Below, piece by piece: positions 28,522 through 38,747 of a DNA stretch of 64,000 nucleotides. The notes beneath the pieces are model-generated. The model was not told the origin of the DNA, searched no databases, and saw nothing but the letters and a program-made list of their open reading frames with translations. The first letter of the stretch is position 1. Each line of letters opens with the position of its first letter. Origin of the DNA: Robiginitomaculum sp. Its GTDB lineage: Bacteria > Pseudomonadota > Alphaproteobacteria > Caulobacterales > Maricaulaceae. The translations under genes and the position numbers were made by a program. The stretch spans positions 1 through 64,000 of the forward strand of contig JAJFFQ010000070.1 in the NCBI GenBank assembly GCA_021776565.1, given 5' to 3'.

Positions 28522-29382
28522 TCAATCTGCCTCCACGCCAAGAATAAAAAGTCCTAACCGATCCGCAGCCTCCTTGATGGCCTCCACTTCCAGTAAAATA
28601 ACCGCGCCTGCCTCCAGAACAAGTCCGGCAAGGCCTGCGTGCGCCACATCCTCAATGGTGCTAACCCCCAGCACCGGCAGGTCAATGCGACGATCCTGCC
28701 CTGGTTTTGCAGTTTTTGCGAACACGCCGCGTCGGTGCTCTTTGGTGCCACGCAATTCAGTAGGCAATTCTGCACAACGGGCCAACATACGCGCTGTTCC
28801 CTCTTGCGCCTCAACGGCCAAAACTACTCCATCACATACCACAGCCCCCTGCCCTATATCCAGAGCACCAATTTTTTGTGCTATTTCACTGGCAAATCTG
28901 GCATCATCCAGTGCGTATTCTGGTACTTTGCAATTACTGATGTATCCCATTGGCATCATGTGTTTTGGGGCAATATCTGCCGTACCAAGAACCGTAAAGC
29001 CCGAACCTTCAAACAAGGTAATAATGCTCCGCAAAAGAGGGTCATCTCCCTGACGCGCCGCAGCAAGTAGCCCTGAGCGATCCAACGGTTTCAGCCCTTC
29101 AGGGTTATAAACTCCAAAATCTGGCCGCGACACTTGCCCGCCAAACACAACCGTATCAACACCGGTTTCCTGAAAATATGAAAGTATTGGTGCAATTTCC
29201 TCCGGGGTGAAATTCCGTGTTTGAAAACCATCCCAGTTCTGATCGGTAAATTCATGAAAACAGGCAACGTTAACGGCTTTACCATTCGTGCTGGCTTCCC
29301 GGGCAAGAATAAGGGGCAAAAGACCACCACCGGCAACAATACCCAGATGCTCCCATATTGGCACTTTACGATCCACCTGCAT
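28522..29382 (-). CDS. lpxI: UDP-2,3-diacylglucosamine pyrophosphatase LpxI
   Basis: 286 residues. LpxI (formerly DUF1009) replaces LpxH in alphaproteobacteria and makes lipid X. The GIVAGGGLLPLILAREA N-terminus, the PEG.KPLDRSG region and the C-terminal AHAGLAGLVLEAGAVILLE stretch fit the family. It overlaps the end of lpxA by 17 bp and sits between lpxA and lpxB, the order expected for the pathway. Confidence 0.94.
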   Translation of the reverse strand: MQVDRKVPIWEHLGIVAGGGLLPLILAREASTNGKAVNVACFHEFTDQNWDGFQTRNFTPEEIAPILSYFQETGVDTVVFGGQVSRPDFGVYNPEGLKPLDRSGLLAAARQGDDPLLRSIITLFEGSGFTVLGTADIAPKHMMPMGYISNCKVPEYALDDARFASEIAQKIGALDIGQGAVVCDGVVLAVEAQEGTARMLARCAELPTELRGTKEHRRGVFAKTAKPGQDRRIDLPVLGVSTIEDVAHAGLAGLVLEAGAVILLEVEAIKEAADRLGLFILGVEAD

Positions 29383-30172
29383 CTGGCAAACACAATGCGC
29401 GCTTTGAACCGGTTTTTATAAATGTAACCATATCCATGACCTGCGCACTATCCTGATAGCTGGCTTCAACAATGTTGAGCCGTTCTTCAAATAACCCGGC
29501 TCCCTCTTCAAACAACACTTTATAGGCAGCCCGGGCGCAATGAATATTCGCACGCGACACACCTGCGCGCTGCATCCCGATAACGTTTAGTCCGTTCAAA
29601 CGGGCCGGGTTTTCCACCACCATGCCATAAGGAATGACATCGCGAGATACATAGGACAGCGCCCCGATAAAGGCATTGTGTCCGATGCGGGTAAATTGAT
29701 GCACACCGACCATACCACCGAGATTGGCGGCATCTCCCACCTCAACAAATCCACCAATGGCCACGGCATTGGCAAACACCACATGGCTACCCACAACACA
29801 GTCATGGGCAATATGCGACCCCACCATAAAATATCCCTCATCTCCGATACGGGTAACACCATCCCCCGTCACAGTGCCGATATGCATTGTAACATGCTCG
29901 CGTATTGTGTTTCGCCTACCAATGACCAGCCTGGTTTTCTCGCCCCTGTATTTTGTATCCTGCGGTGCCAGTCCCAGCACGCATTGGGGGAACACTTCAC
30001 ATTCATTACCCAACGTGACGCCAGCACCAATATGAACCTGTCCATGCACTTGAACACCGTCATGCAAGATTGCTCCGGATTTGATAATGCTGAACGGGCC
30101 AACATGAACGCCAATACCCAACTCAGCACCCTGTTCGACAATTGCACTGGAATGGACAAGTGTTTCGCTCAT
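29366..30172 (-). CDS. lpxA: UDP-N-acetylglucosamine acyltransferase
   Basis: 268 residues from 30172. First enzyme of lipid A synthesis, moving a 3-hydroxyacyl chain from ACP to UDP-GlcNAc. Many hexapeptide units form a left-handed beta-helix, and the catalytic His lies in SHIAHDCVVG. The C-terminal helical region (VSRANIHCARAAYKVLF) is typical. The start overlaps the fabZ stop as ATGA; an in-frame start 45 bases upstream lies within fabZ and is rejected. Confidence 0.96.
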   Translation of the reverse strand: MSETLVHSSAIVEQGAELGIGVHVGPFSIIKSGAILHDGVQVHGQVHIGAGVTLGNECEVFPQCVLGLAPQDTKYRGEKTRLVIGRRNTIREHVTMHIGTVTGDGVTRIGDEGYFMVGSHIAHDCVVGSHVVFANAVAIGGFVEVGDAANLGGMVGVHQFTRIGHNAFIGALSYVSRDVIPYGMVVENPARLNGLNVIGMQRAGVSRANIHCARAAYKVLFEEGAGLFEERLNIVEASYQDSAQVMDMVTFIKTGSKRALCLPDAGGS

Positions 30173-30642
30173 GTATTGCTCGGTATGGCTATGGCGCTGA
30201 ATGTACACTGGGCGCAAAGCTCACCATCGACATGAACCTCGCCTTGGTAGAAATGAATGTTCCTGCGTACTTTGAGAAGTTTCACAGGAATATGCAATAT
30301 ATTCCCCGGCACCACGGGGCGACGAAACCGTCCTTTTTCAACGCCCAGAAACATAATGGTTTGCTTACCCGGTTTCAGATCAAGCATCTTGGCAGACAAC
30401 AAAGCCCCGGTTTGGCCCATTGCTTCAATCAACAAGACACCCGGCATGATCGGGTTACCAGGAAAATGTCCTTCAAAATACGGCTCATCAATTGTAACAG
30501 TCTTTAGCCCGGTAAGGCTCTTGCCCTCAATATAGTTACAAGCACTATCGATCATCAAAAAGGGAAAACGGTGCGGAAGATAATGATATACTTCGTCCAT
30601 GGCGATACTATTACCAGAGATGATGCGTTCATCATTTGCCAT
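30169..30642 (-). CDS. fabZ: 3-hydroxyacyl-ACP dehydratase FabZ
   Basis: 157 residues. Hot-dog-fold dehydratase of fatty acid elongation. The catalytic His is in HFPGNPIMPGVLLIEAM, with the Glu in the same helix; LPHRFPFLMID is the N-terminal signature. It overlaps lpxD by 11 bp and lpxA by 4 bp, the usual arrangement that balances hydroxyacyl-ACP use between membrane lipids and lipid A. Confidence 0.95.
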   Translation of the reverse strand: MANDERIISGNSIAMDEVYHYLPHRFPFLMIDSACNYIEGKSLTGLKTVTIDEPYFEGHFPGNPIMPGVLLIEAMGQTGALLSAKMLDLKPGKQTIMFLGVEKGRFRRPVVPGNILHIPVKLLKVRRNIHFYQGEVHVDGELCAQCTFSAIAIPSNT

Positions 30643-31666
30643 TTTGTTTATTGCCTTTAGCAGCAGCCAGTTTCTCTAACGAAACCTGCTCTCTTAAGAA
30701 TTGGCGCAAGGGGCGGGCCGGATACCCACTCCATATTTCCCCGGCACCAATATCCTTTGTTACCAAAGCCCCGGCGCCAATACGCACCTCGTCTCCAATT
30801 CTGATATGGTCAATGATTGTGGCGCGCCCGCCCATCATAATGCCTTTACCAAGGGTTGTACTGCCAGACACACCGGCAAAGGCCGCCAACACACAGTCTG
30901 AGCCTATTGTCACATTATGGGCAACTTGTACCTGGTTATCAATTTTGGTTCGCTCGCCGATAAAGGTTTCCCCAAAAACAGCACGGTCAATCGTCGTAAT
31001 AGAGCCAACCCTGACATCATCGGCAATTCTTACATGGCCAAAATGAGTGACTTCCAACATGCCTTGTTCACTCATGACAATTCCAAGGCCTGCTTCACCC
31101 AAAACTGCACCAGGACGTATATCAACCCTGTCCCCGATAATTGAGAAGCCGATCACCGCGTTAGCGCCGATGTGGCAATGATGCCCAATGATACATCCGG
31201 TACCAATAACAGCCCCAGGGCCAATAATGGTATTCTTGCCGACCTGCACCCCGTCACCAATGCAGGCGCCGGGGCCGATCAGCACCCCCTCGGCCAGTAT
31301 TGCATCGGACGAAATTGCCTCATCATGAAAATTGTTTTGTCGTGGCTGTACAAGTAGACTTGCTGCCATGTTAAAGGCAGCAACAGGACAATCACACACG
31401 GCAATTGCCAGAACCCCTAGGGATTTTAGCGGCTCGACCATATCTGGTGAGCAAAAACACAAACCTGCATCAAGCTGTGATATTTCTTTCAGAACTTTTG
31501 AACTGCGCGCAAATGTTATATCTGCCCGGGTGGCAGACCCAAGCGCGGCTACACCCTCCAACTGGTGATCCGGACTGCCGTGAGCCAATTTTGCATTTAC
31601 CGCGCCTACAAGTTCGCCAAGGATAACAGGCGCATGTAATTGGTAAAAGCGTGGATCACTCACCAC
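30632..31666 (-). CDS. lpxD: UDP-3-O-acylglucosamine N-acyltransferase
   Basis: 344 residues from the GTG at 31666. Third step of lipid A synthesis. An N-terminal uridine-binding domain (about 1-100) is followed by hexapeptide repeats (about 105-300), with the catalytic His in QVAHNVTIGSDC, and a C-terminal helix. GGAGG stands 9 bases before GTG-GTG, so a start 63 bases further upstream is not preferred. ompH precedes it by 22 bp. Confidence 0.94.
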   Translation of the reverse strand: MVSDPRFYQLHAPVILGELVGAVNAKLAHGSPDHQLEGVAALGSATRADITFARSSKVLKEISQLDAGLCFCSPDMVEPLKSLGVLAIAVCDCPVAAFNMAASLLVQPRQNNFHDEAISSDAILAEGVLIGPGACIGDGVQVGKNTIIGPGAVIGTGCIIGHHCHIGANAVIGFSIIGDRVDIRPGAVLGEAGLGIVMSEQGMLEVTHFGHVRIADDVRVGSITTIDRAVFGETFIGERTKIDNQVQVAHNVTIGSDCVLAAFAGVSGSTTLGKGIMMGGRATIIDHIRIGDEVRIGAGALVTKDIGAGEIWSGYPARPLRQFLREQVSLEKLAAAKGNKQNGK

Positions 31667-31688
31667 GGGTACGTACCTCCAGGTTTGA

Positions 31689-32297
31689 TTATCTGCCGGG
31701 AGCCTGGCCTTGTTGCTGTGGAGGCGCAATGCGTGGCACCCGAACCCGATTAACCGGTGTGGATGTCATTGCAGCGTCAATTTTGGCGACAACGGCTTCG
31801 GTAACATCCACGGCGCTGGTGCGAAACAACGTTGCCTCGCCCGGAAGCAGTATCTGGATATTGCCTTCCTTGATAACGGTATTAACCGCCGATTCGTAGG
31901 CCTTAAGGGCGGGCGCGATAGCCTGTTGGCGGGTTGCCTCCATCTGGCGCTGTTTCCAGTCACCAAGCACAGCCAGTTTTTGGCGAATTTCCTGACCACG
32001 GCGTTGCAGGTCAGTACGGGTGCGCAGCGTTTCCGGAGACAAGGCAGACACTTCAGCGTTAAGTTGCTGCGCTTGTGTACGCAGCGGAGCCAACTCTGCT
32101 TCAAACTCGGTATCGATTTGTTTGTCCAACGCCAAAAGCTGGTCAGCGACATAAATGCCTACTTTGGATTTGGCCAAAGAAAGTTCCTGGCTAATAACAG
32201 CAACTTTTGTCCCACCAGAGGGCGTTTGTGCAATCGCGGGTGTCATTAAAAACATGCCCAAAAATGCAAGTGATAGGCTAGTGGATAGAATTTTCAT
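31689..32297 (-). CDS. OmpH/Skp-family periplasmic chaperone
   Basis: 202 residues. Signal peptide ends near PAIA/QT (about residue 23). The mature protein is mostly a long helical, charged segment (about 60-150) with a hydrophobic core at either end, as in Skp, which holds unfolded outer-membrane proteins on the way to BamA. The tail is Pro/Gln-rich. Position between bamA and lpxD is the standard one. Confidence 0.9.
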   Translation of the reverse strand: MKILSTSLSLAFLGMFLMTPAIAQTPSGGTKVAVISQELSLAKSKVGIYVADQLLALDKQIDTEFEAELAPLRTQAQQLNAEVSALSPETLRTRTDLQRRGQEIRQKLAVLGDWKQRQMEATRQQAIAPALKAYESAVNTVIKEGNIQILLPGEATLFRTSAVDVTEAVVAKIDAAMTSTPVNRVRVPRIAPPQQQGQAPGR

Positions 32298-32299
32298 GA

Positions 32300-34747
32300 T
32301 TAAAACCTTGTTACCTGACTAAATCTGAATTTTGTAATGTCATCATAGACTTCGCTTTTTATTATACGTGAGAAGTCAAACCGTACAGGGCCAAACGGAG
32401 AATCCCAAAAAACGGAAACCCCGGCAGTCCCGCGAATGGCAAGATTATCTCGAACAGCAAACCGTGTCGCATCGGTGACCAGTTTATCCGCTGTATCGAG
32501 TAATCCCAGTGTTCCCCATTCGGTAAATAGTGCCCCTTTAATTCCGTATTGCTCTGGCAAGCCAGTCGGCAAAGATAATTCCAAAGCGCCAATAACAAAG
32601 GCCTTGCCGCCCAATGCATCACGTGGGAAATCCGTTGTGCCGCCATTGCCATCGTCAACAAGCTCGACAATACGTGGCCCTATCCCGGCAATATCAAACC
32701 CGCGGAACGATAAACCACCTTTGAAGAAACGGTCATTGATCCGTACATCCTTGCCACCCCAACCGGTAATATAGCCAGCATTTACATGGGCGCTAAGAAC
32801 AAAGTTCTTGATAATCCCGTGATAGGCATCCCCAACCAGCGAGGAACGTACATAGCGCACATCACCACCAACACCGGCGAATTCCTGATCGAAAGAAACG
32901 TTAAAGCCGCGTGTCGGATCAATTGGGTCATTACGCTTGTCCCAAACCATCGTAAAGCCAACCAGAGAGGTTAACCGCCGTCCGATCTGTGAACAGATTT
33001 GCAAAGAAGCGGTACAGGTTCGGACTAAATTACCATTGGCATCCCGCAGGGGGTTACCAAAGACATCAATTGCCGAAACTTCCGGGGCGGTAATTTTGTC
33101 ACTACGGGCGGTATAACGCAAAAACAGGCGTGAGTTTGACGTTGTTGGAAAACCAATTCGCACGCTACCACCCAGAGAATTGGTTCTGAAACTGGCTTCA
33201 CGAAGAAAATCAGATCTGATATTAAATGCTTCCAGCCCCGCCGAAAGATTGCGCCCCAAAAACCGCGGTTCGGTAAAGCGCATATCGATACTCTGCTGGC
33301 GTGAACTGGCCGAAACAGCAAAGCGCAAAAACTGCCCACGGCCACGAAAATTGCGCTGGGTAACCGAAATATCAATCAGGAACGAATTAACTGAAGAAAA
33401 GCCAAGCCCAAAAGAAAGCTCCCCCGTTGGTTGCTCTTCTATCTTGACTTCAACAATGGCCCGGTCTGGTTTTGAGCCTGGTTTTTCGGTAATTTCAACT
33501 TCTTTGAAAAACCCCAAACTGCGGATCAAATTGCGAGACCGGTCAAGCAAAACCCGGTTAAATGCATCGCCTTCAACAAGTTGGACTTCCCGGCGGATAA
33601 CACGATCCAGGGTTTGTGTATTGCCCACCACATCAATGCGCTCCACATAAACACGCGGGCCTTCATTAACAACAAAATTGATGTCTACGGTTCGGGTATC
33701 TCGATTACGTTTTCGCTGGGGGCGCACATCAACAAACGCATACCCCGAAGCGCCCGAAGCAAAAGTCAGGGCATCTACAGCGTCATCAATACGTTGGTTT
33801 TTATACAATGAACCTTCTTTAATGCTGACAAAAGCTTCCAGCAAATCTGCATCCAGCGCATCCAGCTCGGACTCAACTGTCATCTCGCCAAATTTATATT
33901 TGATCCCTTCATCCACCGTAAATGTGATGAAAAAATCTTTCTGATCCGGCGTCAATTCCGCCACCGACGAAATTACCCGAAAGTCGGCATAGCCTTTGTC
34001 CCCATAATATTTACGTAATTGTTCACGATCAAACTCAAGCCGGTCAGGGTCATAATTATCATTTGAGGTCAGGAACTTGTACCAGCGAGATTCTTTTGTT
34101 GCGACGATGCGCCTCAACTCAGAATCTGAATAAACCAGGTTACCAACAAAATTTATCCGTCTGACATTAGTTACCGGGCCTTCAGACATCTCAAATATAA
34201 GATCAACTCGGTTTTGGGGCTGCTCAGCAACTTTTGGTGTAACCGTTGCCGCAAAATGCCCCGCCTGACGATAGAGGGCGATGATGCGTTGCACGTCCGC
34301 CTGCACCCGGGCGCGCGTAAAAATCGCCCGTGGCTGTGCTTCAACTTCATCGCGCAGCTTGTCTTCTTTCAAGGCCCGGTTGTTCTCGAATATCACCCGG
34401 TTGATGATGGGGTTTTCCACCACGGAAACAATCAGGGTTCCACGTTCCAGGCGAATTGTTACATCGGCAAAAAGTCCCGTTGCAAAAAGCGTTTTTATGG
34501 AAAGATCAACCCGTACCGGATCATAAATATCGCCTGGCCCCAAAAGCAAATAGGATTGCACAGTCCCTGGCTCAAGGCGCTGGTTACCCTCAATCATGAT
34601 TTGGGTTATGCGCGAGGCAACAGCAGCCGGGGCGGCTCCTGAAGGGGCGACAGGCGTTTGTGCTTGTGCGGAAATATGCACAAAACAAAGCCCTGTAACA
34701 AACAGGGCTGCTAACAAGCGTGGGCCAATATGCGGCAAATACATCAT
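32300..34747 (-). CDS. bamA: Outer membrane protein assembly factor BamA
   Basis: 815 residues. Signal peptide to about residue 29 (SAQAQ), then POTRA domains across about 48-430 and a C-terminal 16-strand barrel (about 450-815) ending in Phe, the usual last-strand signature. BamA is the core of the machine that inserts outer-membrane beta-barrels. AAGG is 6 bases before the first ATG. ompH begins 2 bp beyond its stop and rseP ends 8 bp before its start, so these envelope genes are one transcriptional unit. Confidence 0.96.
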   Translation of the reverse strand: MMYLPHIGPRLLAALFVTGLCFVHISAQAQTPVAPSGAAPAAVASRITQIMIEGNQRLEPGTVQSYLLLGPGDIYDPVRVDLSIKTLFATGLFADVTIRLERGTLIVSVVENPIINRVIFENNRALKEDKLRDEVEAQPRAIFTRARVQADVQRIIALYRQAGHFAATVTPKVAEQPQNRVDLIFEMSEGPVTNVRRINFVGNLVYSDSELRRIVATKESRWYKFLTSNDNYDPDRLEFDREQLRKYYGDKGYADFRVISSVAELTPDQKDFFITFTVDEGIKYKFGEMTVESELDALDADLLEAFVSIKEGSLYKNQRIDDAVDALTFASGASGYAFVDVRPQRKRNRDTRTVDINFVVNEGPRVYVERIDVVGNTQTLDRVIRREVQLVEGDAFNRVLLDRSRNLIRSLGFFKEVEITEKPGSKPDRAIVEVKIEEQPTGELSFGLGFSSVNSFLIDISVTQRNFRGRGQFLRFAVSASSRQQSIDMRFTEPRFLGRNLSAGLEAFNIRSDFLREASFRTNSLGGSVRIGFPTTSNSRLFLRYTARSDKITAPEVSAIDVFGNPLRDANGNLVRTCTASLQICSQIGRRLTSLVGFTMVWDKRNDPIDPTRGFNVSFDQEFAGVGGDVRYVRSSLVGDAYHGIIKNFVLSAHVNAGYITGWGGKDVRINDRFFKGGLSFRGFDIAGIGPRIVELVDDGNGGTTDFPRDALGGKAFVIGALELSLPTGLPEQYGIKGALFTEWGTLGLLDTADKLVTDATRFAVRDNLAIRGTAGVSVFWDSPFGPVRFDFSRIIKSEVYDDITKFRFSQVTRF

Positions 34748-34755
34748 AAAAAACC

Positions 34756-35952
34756 TTAGAAAAATAGCCGACCGATACTCTCAAACAGGCCGAAATATCG
34801 CAAATCATTGAGTGTGGCAAATACCATCAGGCTTAAAATCAGTGCCAACCCAACCTTAAACCCGACAAGTTGCATGTTTTCACTCAACGGCTTGCCTACT
34901 ACGGCTTCAAATGCGTAGTACAACAAGTGCCCGCCATCAAGTACAGGAACGGGTAATAAATTCACCAAACCGATGGCCACAGACAATAAAGCAGCCAGAT
35001 TGATAAGATTGACCACGCGCATGGCAAAAGAAACCGGCGCACTTTGCACATCGGCCGCTGGTGCAGGGGCAGTACCCACAGCACCCGTATAGGCAAAAAT
35101 ACGCAAAGGCCCGCCAAGCATATCCACAGACCCGCGCCCCCGGATCAGCCGACCCATAAATTTAAGCTGATCGGTTATACTGTTCCATGTTTTGGTCGTA
35201 CCCGCCGCCGTTGCGGCGAAAAGGCCATATCGGTTCTGGTTGACGATATCGGTTGCCGCCCTGATCCCCAGATAGCCAATGCGGATAGTATTCCCAAGCG
35301 GGTCTGTTTGCTCCACCAACCCCGGAATCGCCAACAAATTCACGAATTGGCCGTTACGCTCCACCACAAATTTAACTGGCTCGTTGGCGGCAATAGACAC
35401 AATGGCCGCAACATCGGTGAAGGTTTTGACCTTGCGTCCATCGGCCTCAACAATCAGATCATTAGCCAAAAACCCTGCCCGAGCCGCCGGAGACTCAAGT
35501 TCAACACTGGCAATGCGTGCAGGAATAGTCGTGCTGCCAAATGACATGAGCAGTATGGCAAAAATAACGATTGCAAAAAAGAAATTCATCAATGGCCCTG
35601 CGGCAACGATAATCGCCCTGCGCCAAAGAGGAAGAAGGTGAAATACATCACCATGACCACCGGACTGTGCCGCTGCTACCTCGATAGCCTCAGCATCCGG
35701 GGCGCTAGCGGCACCCGCATCACCAGCAAACTTCACAAACCCGCCAATAGGAAACAGAGAGAGCTGCCAGATCGTGCCATAACGGTCACGCCGTTGAAAA
35801 ATTCGTTTCCCGAACCCTATGGAAAATACATCCACTCTGGCACCCAGTATGCGCGCCGCAAGAAAATGCCCCATTTCATGCACAAACACGATTAACGTGA
35901 AAACAAATACAAAGGAGAGAATAAACCCTGGTGTCTGAAGAATGGCCTGCAT
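34756..35952 (-). CDS. rseP: Site-2 protease RseP (intramembrane zinc metalloprotease)
   Basis: 398 residues. M50 family protease that cleaves transmembrane anti-sigma factors and signal-peptide remnants. HEMGH is at 25-29 in the first membrane segment; a PDZ domain follows (about 155-235), and the second zinc motif is NLLPVPVLDGGH in a later segment. One PDZ domain is clear; E. coli RseP has two. Placement before bamA is typical. Confidence 0.94.
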   Translation of the reverse strand: MQAILQTPGFILSFVFVFTLIVFVHEMGHFLAARILGARVDVFSIGFGKRIFQRRDRYGTIWQLSLFPIGGFVKFAGDAGAASAPDAEAIEVAAAQSGGHGDVFHLLPLWRRAIIVAAGPLMNFFFAIVIFAILLMSFGSTTIPARIASVELESPAARAGFLANDLIVEADGRKVKTFTDVAAIVSIAANEPVKFVVERNGQFVNLLAIPGLVEQTDPLGNTIRIGYLGIRAATDIVNQNRYGLFAATAAGTTKTWNSITDQLKFMGRLIRGRGSVDMLGGPLRIFAYTGAVGTAPAPAADVQSAPVSFAMRVVNLINLAALLSVAIGLVNLLPVPVLDGGHLLYYAFEAVVGKPLSENMQLVGFKVGLALILSLMVFATLNDLRYFGLFESIGRLFF

Positions 35953-35984
35953 AAATAAAACCTTTTAGTTCAAAGTGTTGTGTG

Positions 35985-37193
35985 TTATTGATACGTTCTC
36001 GTCAAGTGTTCTTTGGCTTTGTCACGCGCCAAATTGTCCAGTGCAAACACGTCTTCATATGTCTCTGGTGCCCCGTTCCAATGACCGTTATCAGGATGTC
36101 CGTCATCCAGAACATTGGCGACCAATGCGGCAATATCCAGAAAACCGATCTTTCCTGCCAAAAAGGCCTCAACCGCAACTTCATTAGCGGCATTCAATGC
36201 CGTGCAGGCAATATCACCTGTTTCCATGGCGTTTCTGGCCAGCGCAAGCGCAGGAAAACGGTTTGTATCCGGGGCTTCAAAATCAAGGCGGGACAGGTTC
36301 GCAATGTCCAGGCGTTCGCATGGCGTTGCGATACGATCTGGCCAGGCAAATGCAGAGGCAATAGGGACTCTCATATCTGCTGGCCCCATTTGCGCCAATA
36401 AAGATCCATCAATATATTCCACAAGACCATGCACCACTGATTGCGGGTGAATAAGAACCTCAAGTTGACTTGGACTTGCGTCAAAAAGATGGCGAGCCTC
36501 TATTAATTCCAGCCCCTTGTTCATCAGGGTTGCTGAATCTACTGATATTTTTGCACCCATAGACCAAACGGGATGGGCAATGGCTTGCGCGGGTGTCGCT
36601 GTCTTCATTTGATCCAGTGTCCATGTACGAAACGGGCCACCAGATGCGGTAAGCACAATTCGTACCAAAGCATCACGCTGGTTTGTGTCCAACACCTGAA
36701 AAATTGCGTTATGCTCAGAATCCACCGGCAATAATGTCGCACCGGCACGTTTGCAGGTTTTCATAAGCAGAGCACCCGCGCAGACCAGCGATTCCTTATT
36801 GGCAATGGCAATCGCGCCGCCCCGACTGGCCACTTGCAATGTTGAACGCAACCCTGCCGCACCCATAATTGCGGCCATAGTCCAGTCTGCCTCTCTGGCT
36901 GCGGCGTCTTCTACCGCCGTCTGCCCAGCACCACATTCTATGCCGGTTCCTGCAAGAGCATCACGTAAGTCAGCACCCAAATGCTCATCAGCAATGGCAA
37001 CAAAGTCCGGGCGAAATTCACGAGCCATATCGGCCAGATCACTCACGTTACGCCGGGCAGCAAGGGCAATTATTTGCAGGCTGTCTTCGCCATGACGCGC
37101 CCGCTGATCGGCAATAATATCCAGGGTAGAGCGGCCAACTGATCCCGTAGCACCCAGGACACTGATGCGGCGCGCTTTGCTAATCTGCGCCAT
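35985..37193 (-). CDS. dxr: 1-deoxy-D-xylulose 5-phosphate reductoisomerase
   Basis: 402 residues. NADPH enzyme that forms MEP in the isoprenoid pathway; ispH in this window catalyses its last step. The cofactor loop GATGSVGRSTLDII is at the N-terminus, and ANKESLV, the VDSEHNAIFQ metal site and LTASGGPFR are all present. cdsA precedes it by 1 bp, so the two are cotranscribed. Confidence 0.96.
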   Translation of the reverse strand: MAQISKARRISVLGATGSVGRSTLDIIADQRARHGEDSLQIIALAARRNVSDLADMAREFRPDFVAIADEHLGADLRDALAGTGIECGAGQTAVEDAAAREADWTMAAIMGAAGLRSTLQVASRGGAIAIANKESLVCAGALLMKTCKRAGATLLPVDSEHNAIFQVLDTNQRDALVRIVLTASGGPFRTWTLDQMKTATPAQAIAHPVWSMGAKISVDSATLMNKGLELIEARHLFDASPSQLEVLIHPQSVVHGLVEYIDGSLLAQMGPADMRVPIASAFAWPDRIATPCERLDIANLSRLDFEAPDTNRFPALALARNAMETGDIACTALNAANEVAVEAFLAGKIGFLDIAALVANVLDDGHPDNGHWNGAPETYEDVFALDNLARDKAKEHLTRTYQ

Positions 37194-37194
37194 A

Positions 37195-38016
37195 TTAAAA
37201 TATCACACCTGGAAAAACCAAAACAAAGACTGCCAATGCCATTGCCGCTGCCAACATGGCGTCCAACCGATCAAGCACGCCGCCATGTCCGGGAATGGAT
37301 GTACCGGTGTCTTTTACCCCAAAGCGACGTTTTAACCATGAACTTAGCAAATCTCCACCTACTGAAATAATGGCTAAAACAGCTGACAAAACCTCAAGCC
37401 CAAGCCCGCCATCAAAACCACCTAAACGCGCTGTCACACTACCCGCCAATGTTCCGGCCACCAACCCCGCAGCAAAGCCTGACCAGGTTTTATTGGGACT
37501 AATGGCGGGCCAAAGTTTGGGGCCACGCACCTGCGAGCCAAAAAGATAGGCCGCAGAATCTGCCGCCCAGACCACAGCGAACAGATAAAGAAGTTGGGAC
37601 AAGCCATCCGACCCGGATCGTAGATATAGCACAGCCAGCACAGCCAACCCAATATAGAGAAATCCACCGACAGCCCGCCAGGGTTTTCCACGTCCGGCAC
37701 GTTCCAGTGCCGAAATCAAGGTGACAACAACAAGGGCCAATACTGCCCAGCCCCAGTTTTCTGCCCAAGCAAAAAATATCGGCACCATCAACCCCAGCAT
37801 GACAAATGCATAAGAGCCAATTTTTGCATTTTGATCCGACATTCTGACCCATTCACGAGCCATCGCCGCCATCAGTACAGCGGCCAACAAGGTGAACAAC
37901 ACCCCACCTTTAATGGCACACACCAGAACAATGGGGATCAGGATCAGGGCCGAAATTACACGAACCCAAAAATCACGTCCTCTAAACCTAATGTTTTTTT
38001 GGCGTCCGGCAGTCAT
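37195..38016 (-). CDS. cdsA: Phosphatidate cytidylyltransferase (CDP-diacylglycerol synthase)
   Basis: 273 residues. Inner-membrane enzyme making CDP-diacylglycerol for phospholipids. Seven or eight hydrophobic segments are seen, and the signature SSWLKRRFGVKDTGTSIPGHGG with the following DRLD is at the C-terminal end; NKTWSGF is also typical. The start overlaps the uppS stop as ATGA. Confidence 0.95.
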   Translation of the reverse strand: MTAGRQKNIRFRGRDFWVRVISALILIPIVLVCAIKGGVLFTLLAAVLMAAMAREWVRMSDQNAKIGSYAFVMLGLMVPIFFAWAENWGWAVLALVVVTLISALERAGRGKPWRAVGGFLYIGLAVLAVLYLRSGSDGLSQLLYLFAVVWAADSAAYLFGSQVRGPKLWPAISPNKTWSGFAAGLVAGTLAGSVTARLGGFDGGLGLEVLSAVLAIISVGGDLLSSWLKRRFGVKDTGTSIPGHGGVLDRLDAMLAAAMALAVFVLVFPGVIF

Positions 38017-38744
38017 ACGTCTGCTCCCCCCTGGCGACGCTCTCGACGCGCATATATCTGCAATGCCTCTTCAAAATGCTCTTGTGTAAAATCAGGCCAC
38101 AAAACATCCAGTACCACAAATTCGGAATAAGCACTCTGCCAAAGGAGAAAATTGCTTAACCTCTGTTCCCCACTGGTACGCAGAACAATATCCGGGTCAG
38201 GCATAAAGGCTGTGTCCAGCTGGCTTGAAATATCCGACTCTGATATTTTTTCCAACGCCAGAGCGCCTGATTTGACCTTCGCGGCCAATCCCGCAAAGGC
38301 GCGGGTCAGTTCATCACGCCCACCATAGTTAAACGCTATATTCAAAAACAGGCGTTCATTGTCCTGTGTCTGACGCTCCACATCCTCGATTAATTTAATC
38401 ATATCTGCTGCAAGATTTGCCCGTTCGCCAAGAATACGAACCCGCACCCCGTTGTTCCGAAGCCGTTCGACATCTTTTTCTACAAAATTGCGCATAAGAT
38501 CAAATAAGGCCTTGATCTCACTCTTTGGGCGCCTCCAGTTCTCGGTTGAAAAACTGTAAATCGTTAAATAGCGGATACCCAGATTACCGGCCGCCTCAAC
38601 ACATCGACGAACGGCCATAACGCCTTGACGATGACCAAAGCTGCGCGGCTTTCGCCGGGCGGCCGCCCAACGTCCGTTACCATCCATTATGATAGCAACA
38701 TGCTCTGGTGGCTTGGGTATTGCCTGGGCAGTCTGAACTGACAT
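38013..38744 (-). CDS. uppS: Undecaprenyl diphosphate synthase
   Basis: 243 residues. cis-Prenyltransferase making the C55 carrier lipid for peptidoglycan and LPS. The motifs IIMDGNGRWAAAR with the catalytic Asp, HRQG, YSFSTENWRRP and the C-terminal RTSGEQRLSNF and W..F are present. It heads the uppS-cdsA-dxr-rseP group. A small frame ends 3 bp before it (38748-38981). Confidence 0.96.
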   Translation of the reverse strand: MSVQTAQAIPKPPEHVAIIMDGNGRWAAARRKPRSFGHRQGVMAVRRCVEAAGNLGIRYLTIYSFSTENWRRPKSEIKALFDLMRNFVEKDVERLRNNGVRVRILGERANLAADMIKLIEDVERQTQDNERLFLNIAFNYGGRDELTRAFAGLAAKVKSGALALEKISESDISSQLDTAFMPDPDIVLRTSGEQRLSNFLLWQSAYSEFVVLDVLWPDFTQEHFEEALQIYARRERRQGGADV

Positions 38745-38747
38745 GCC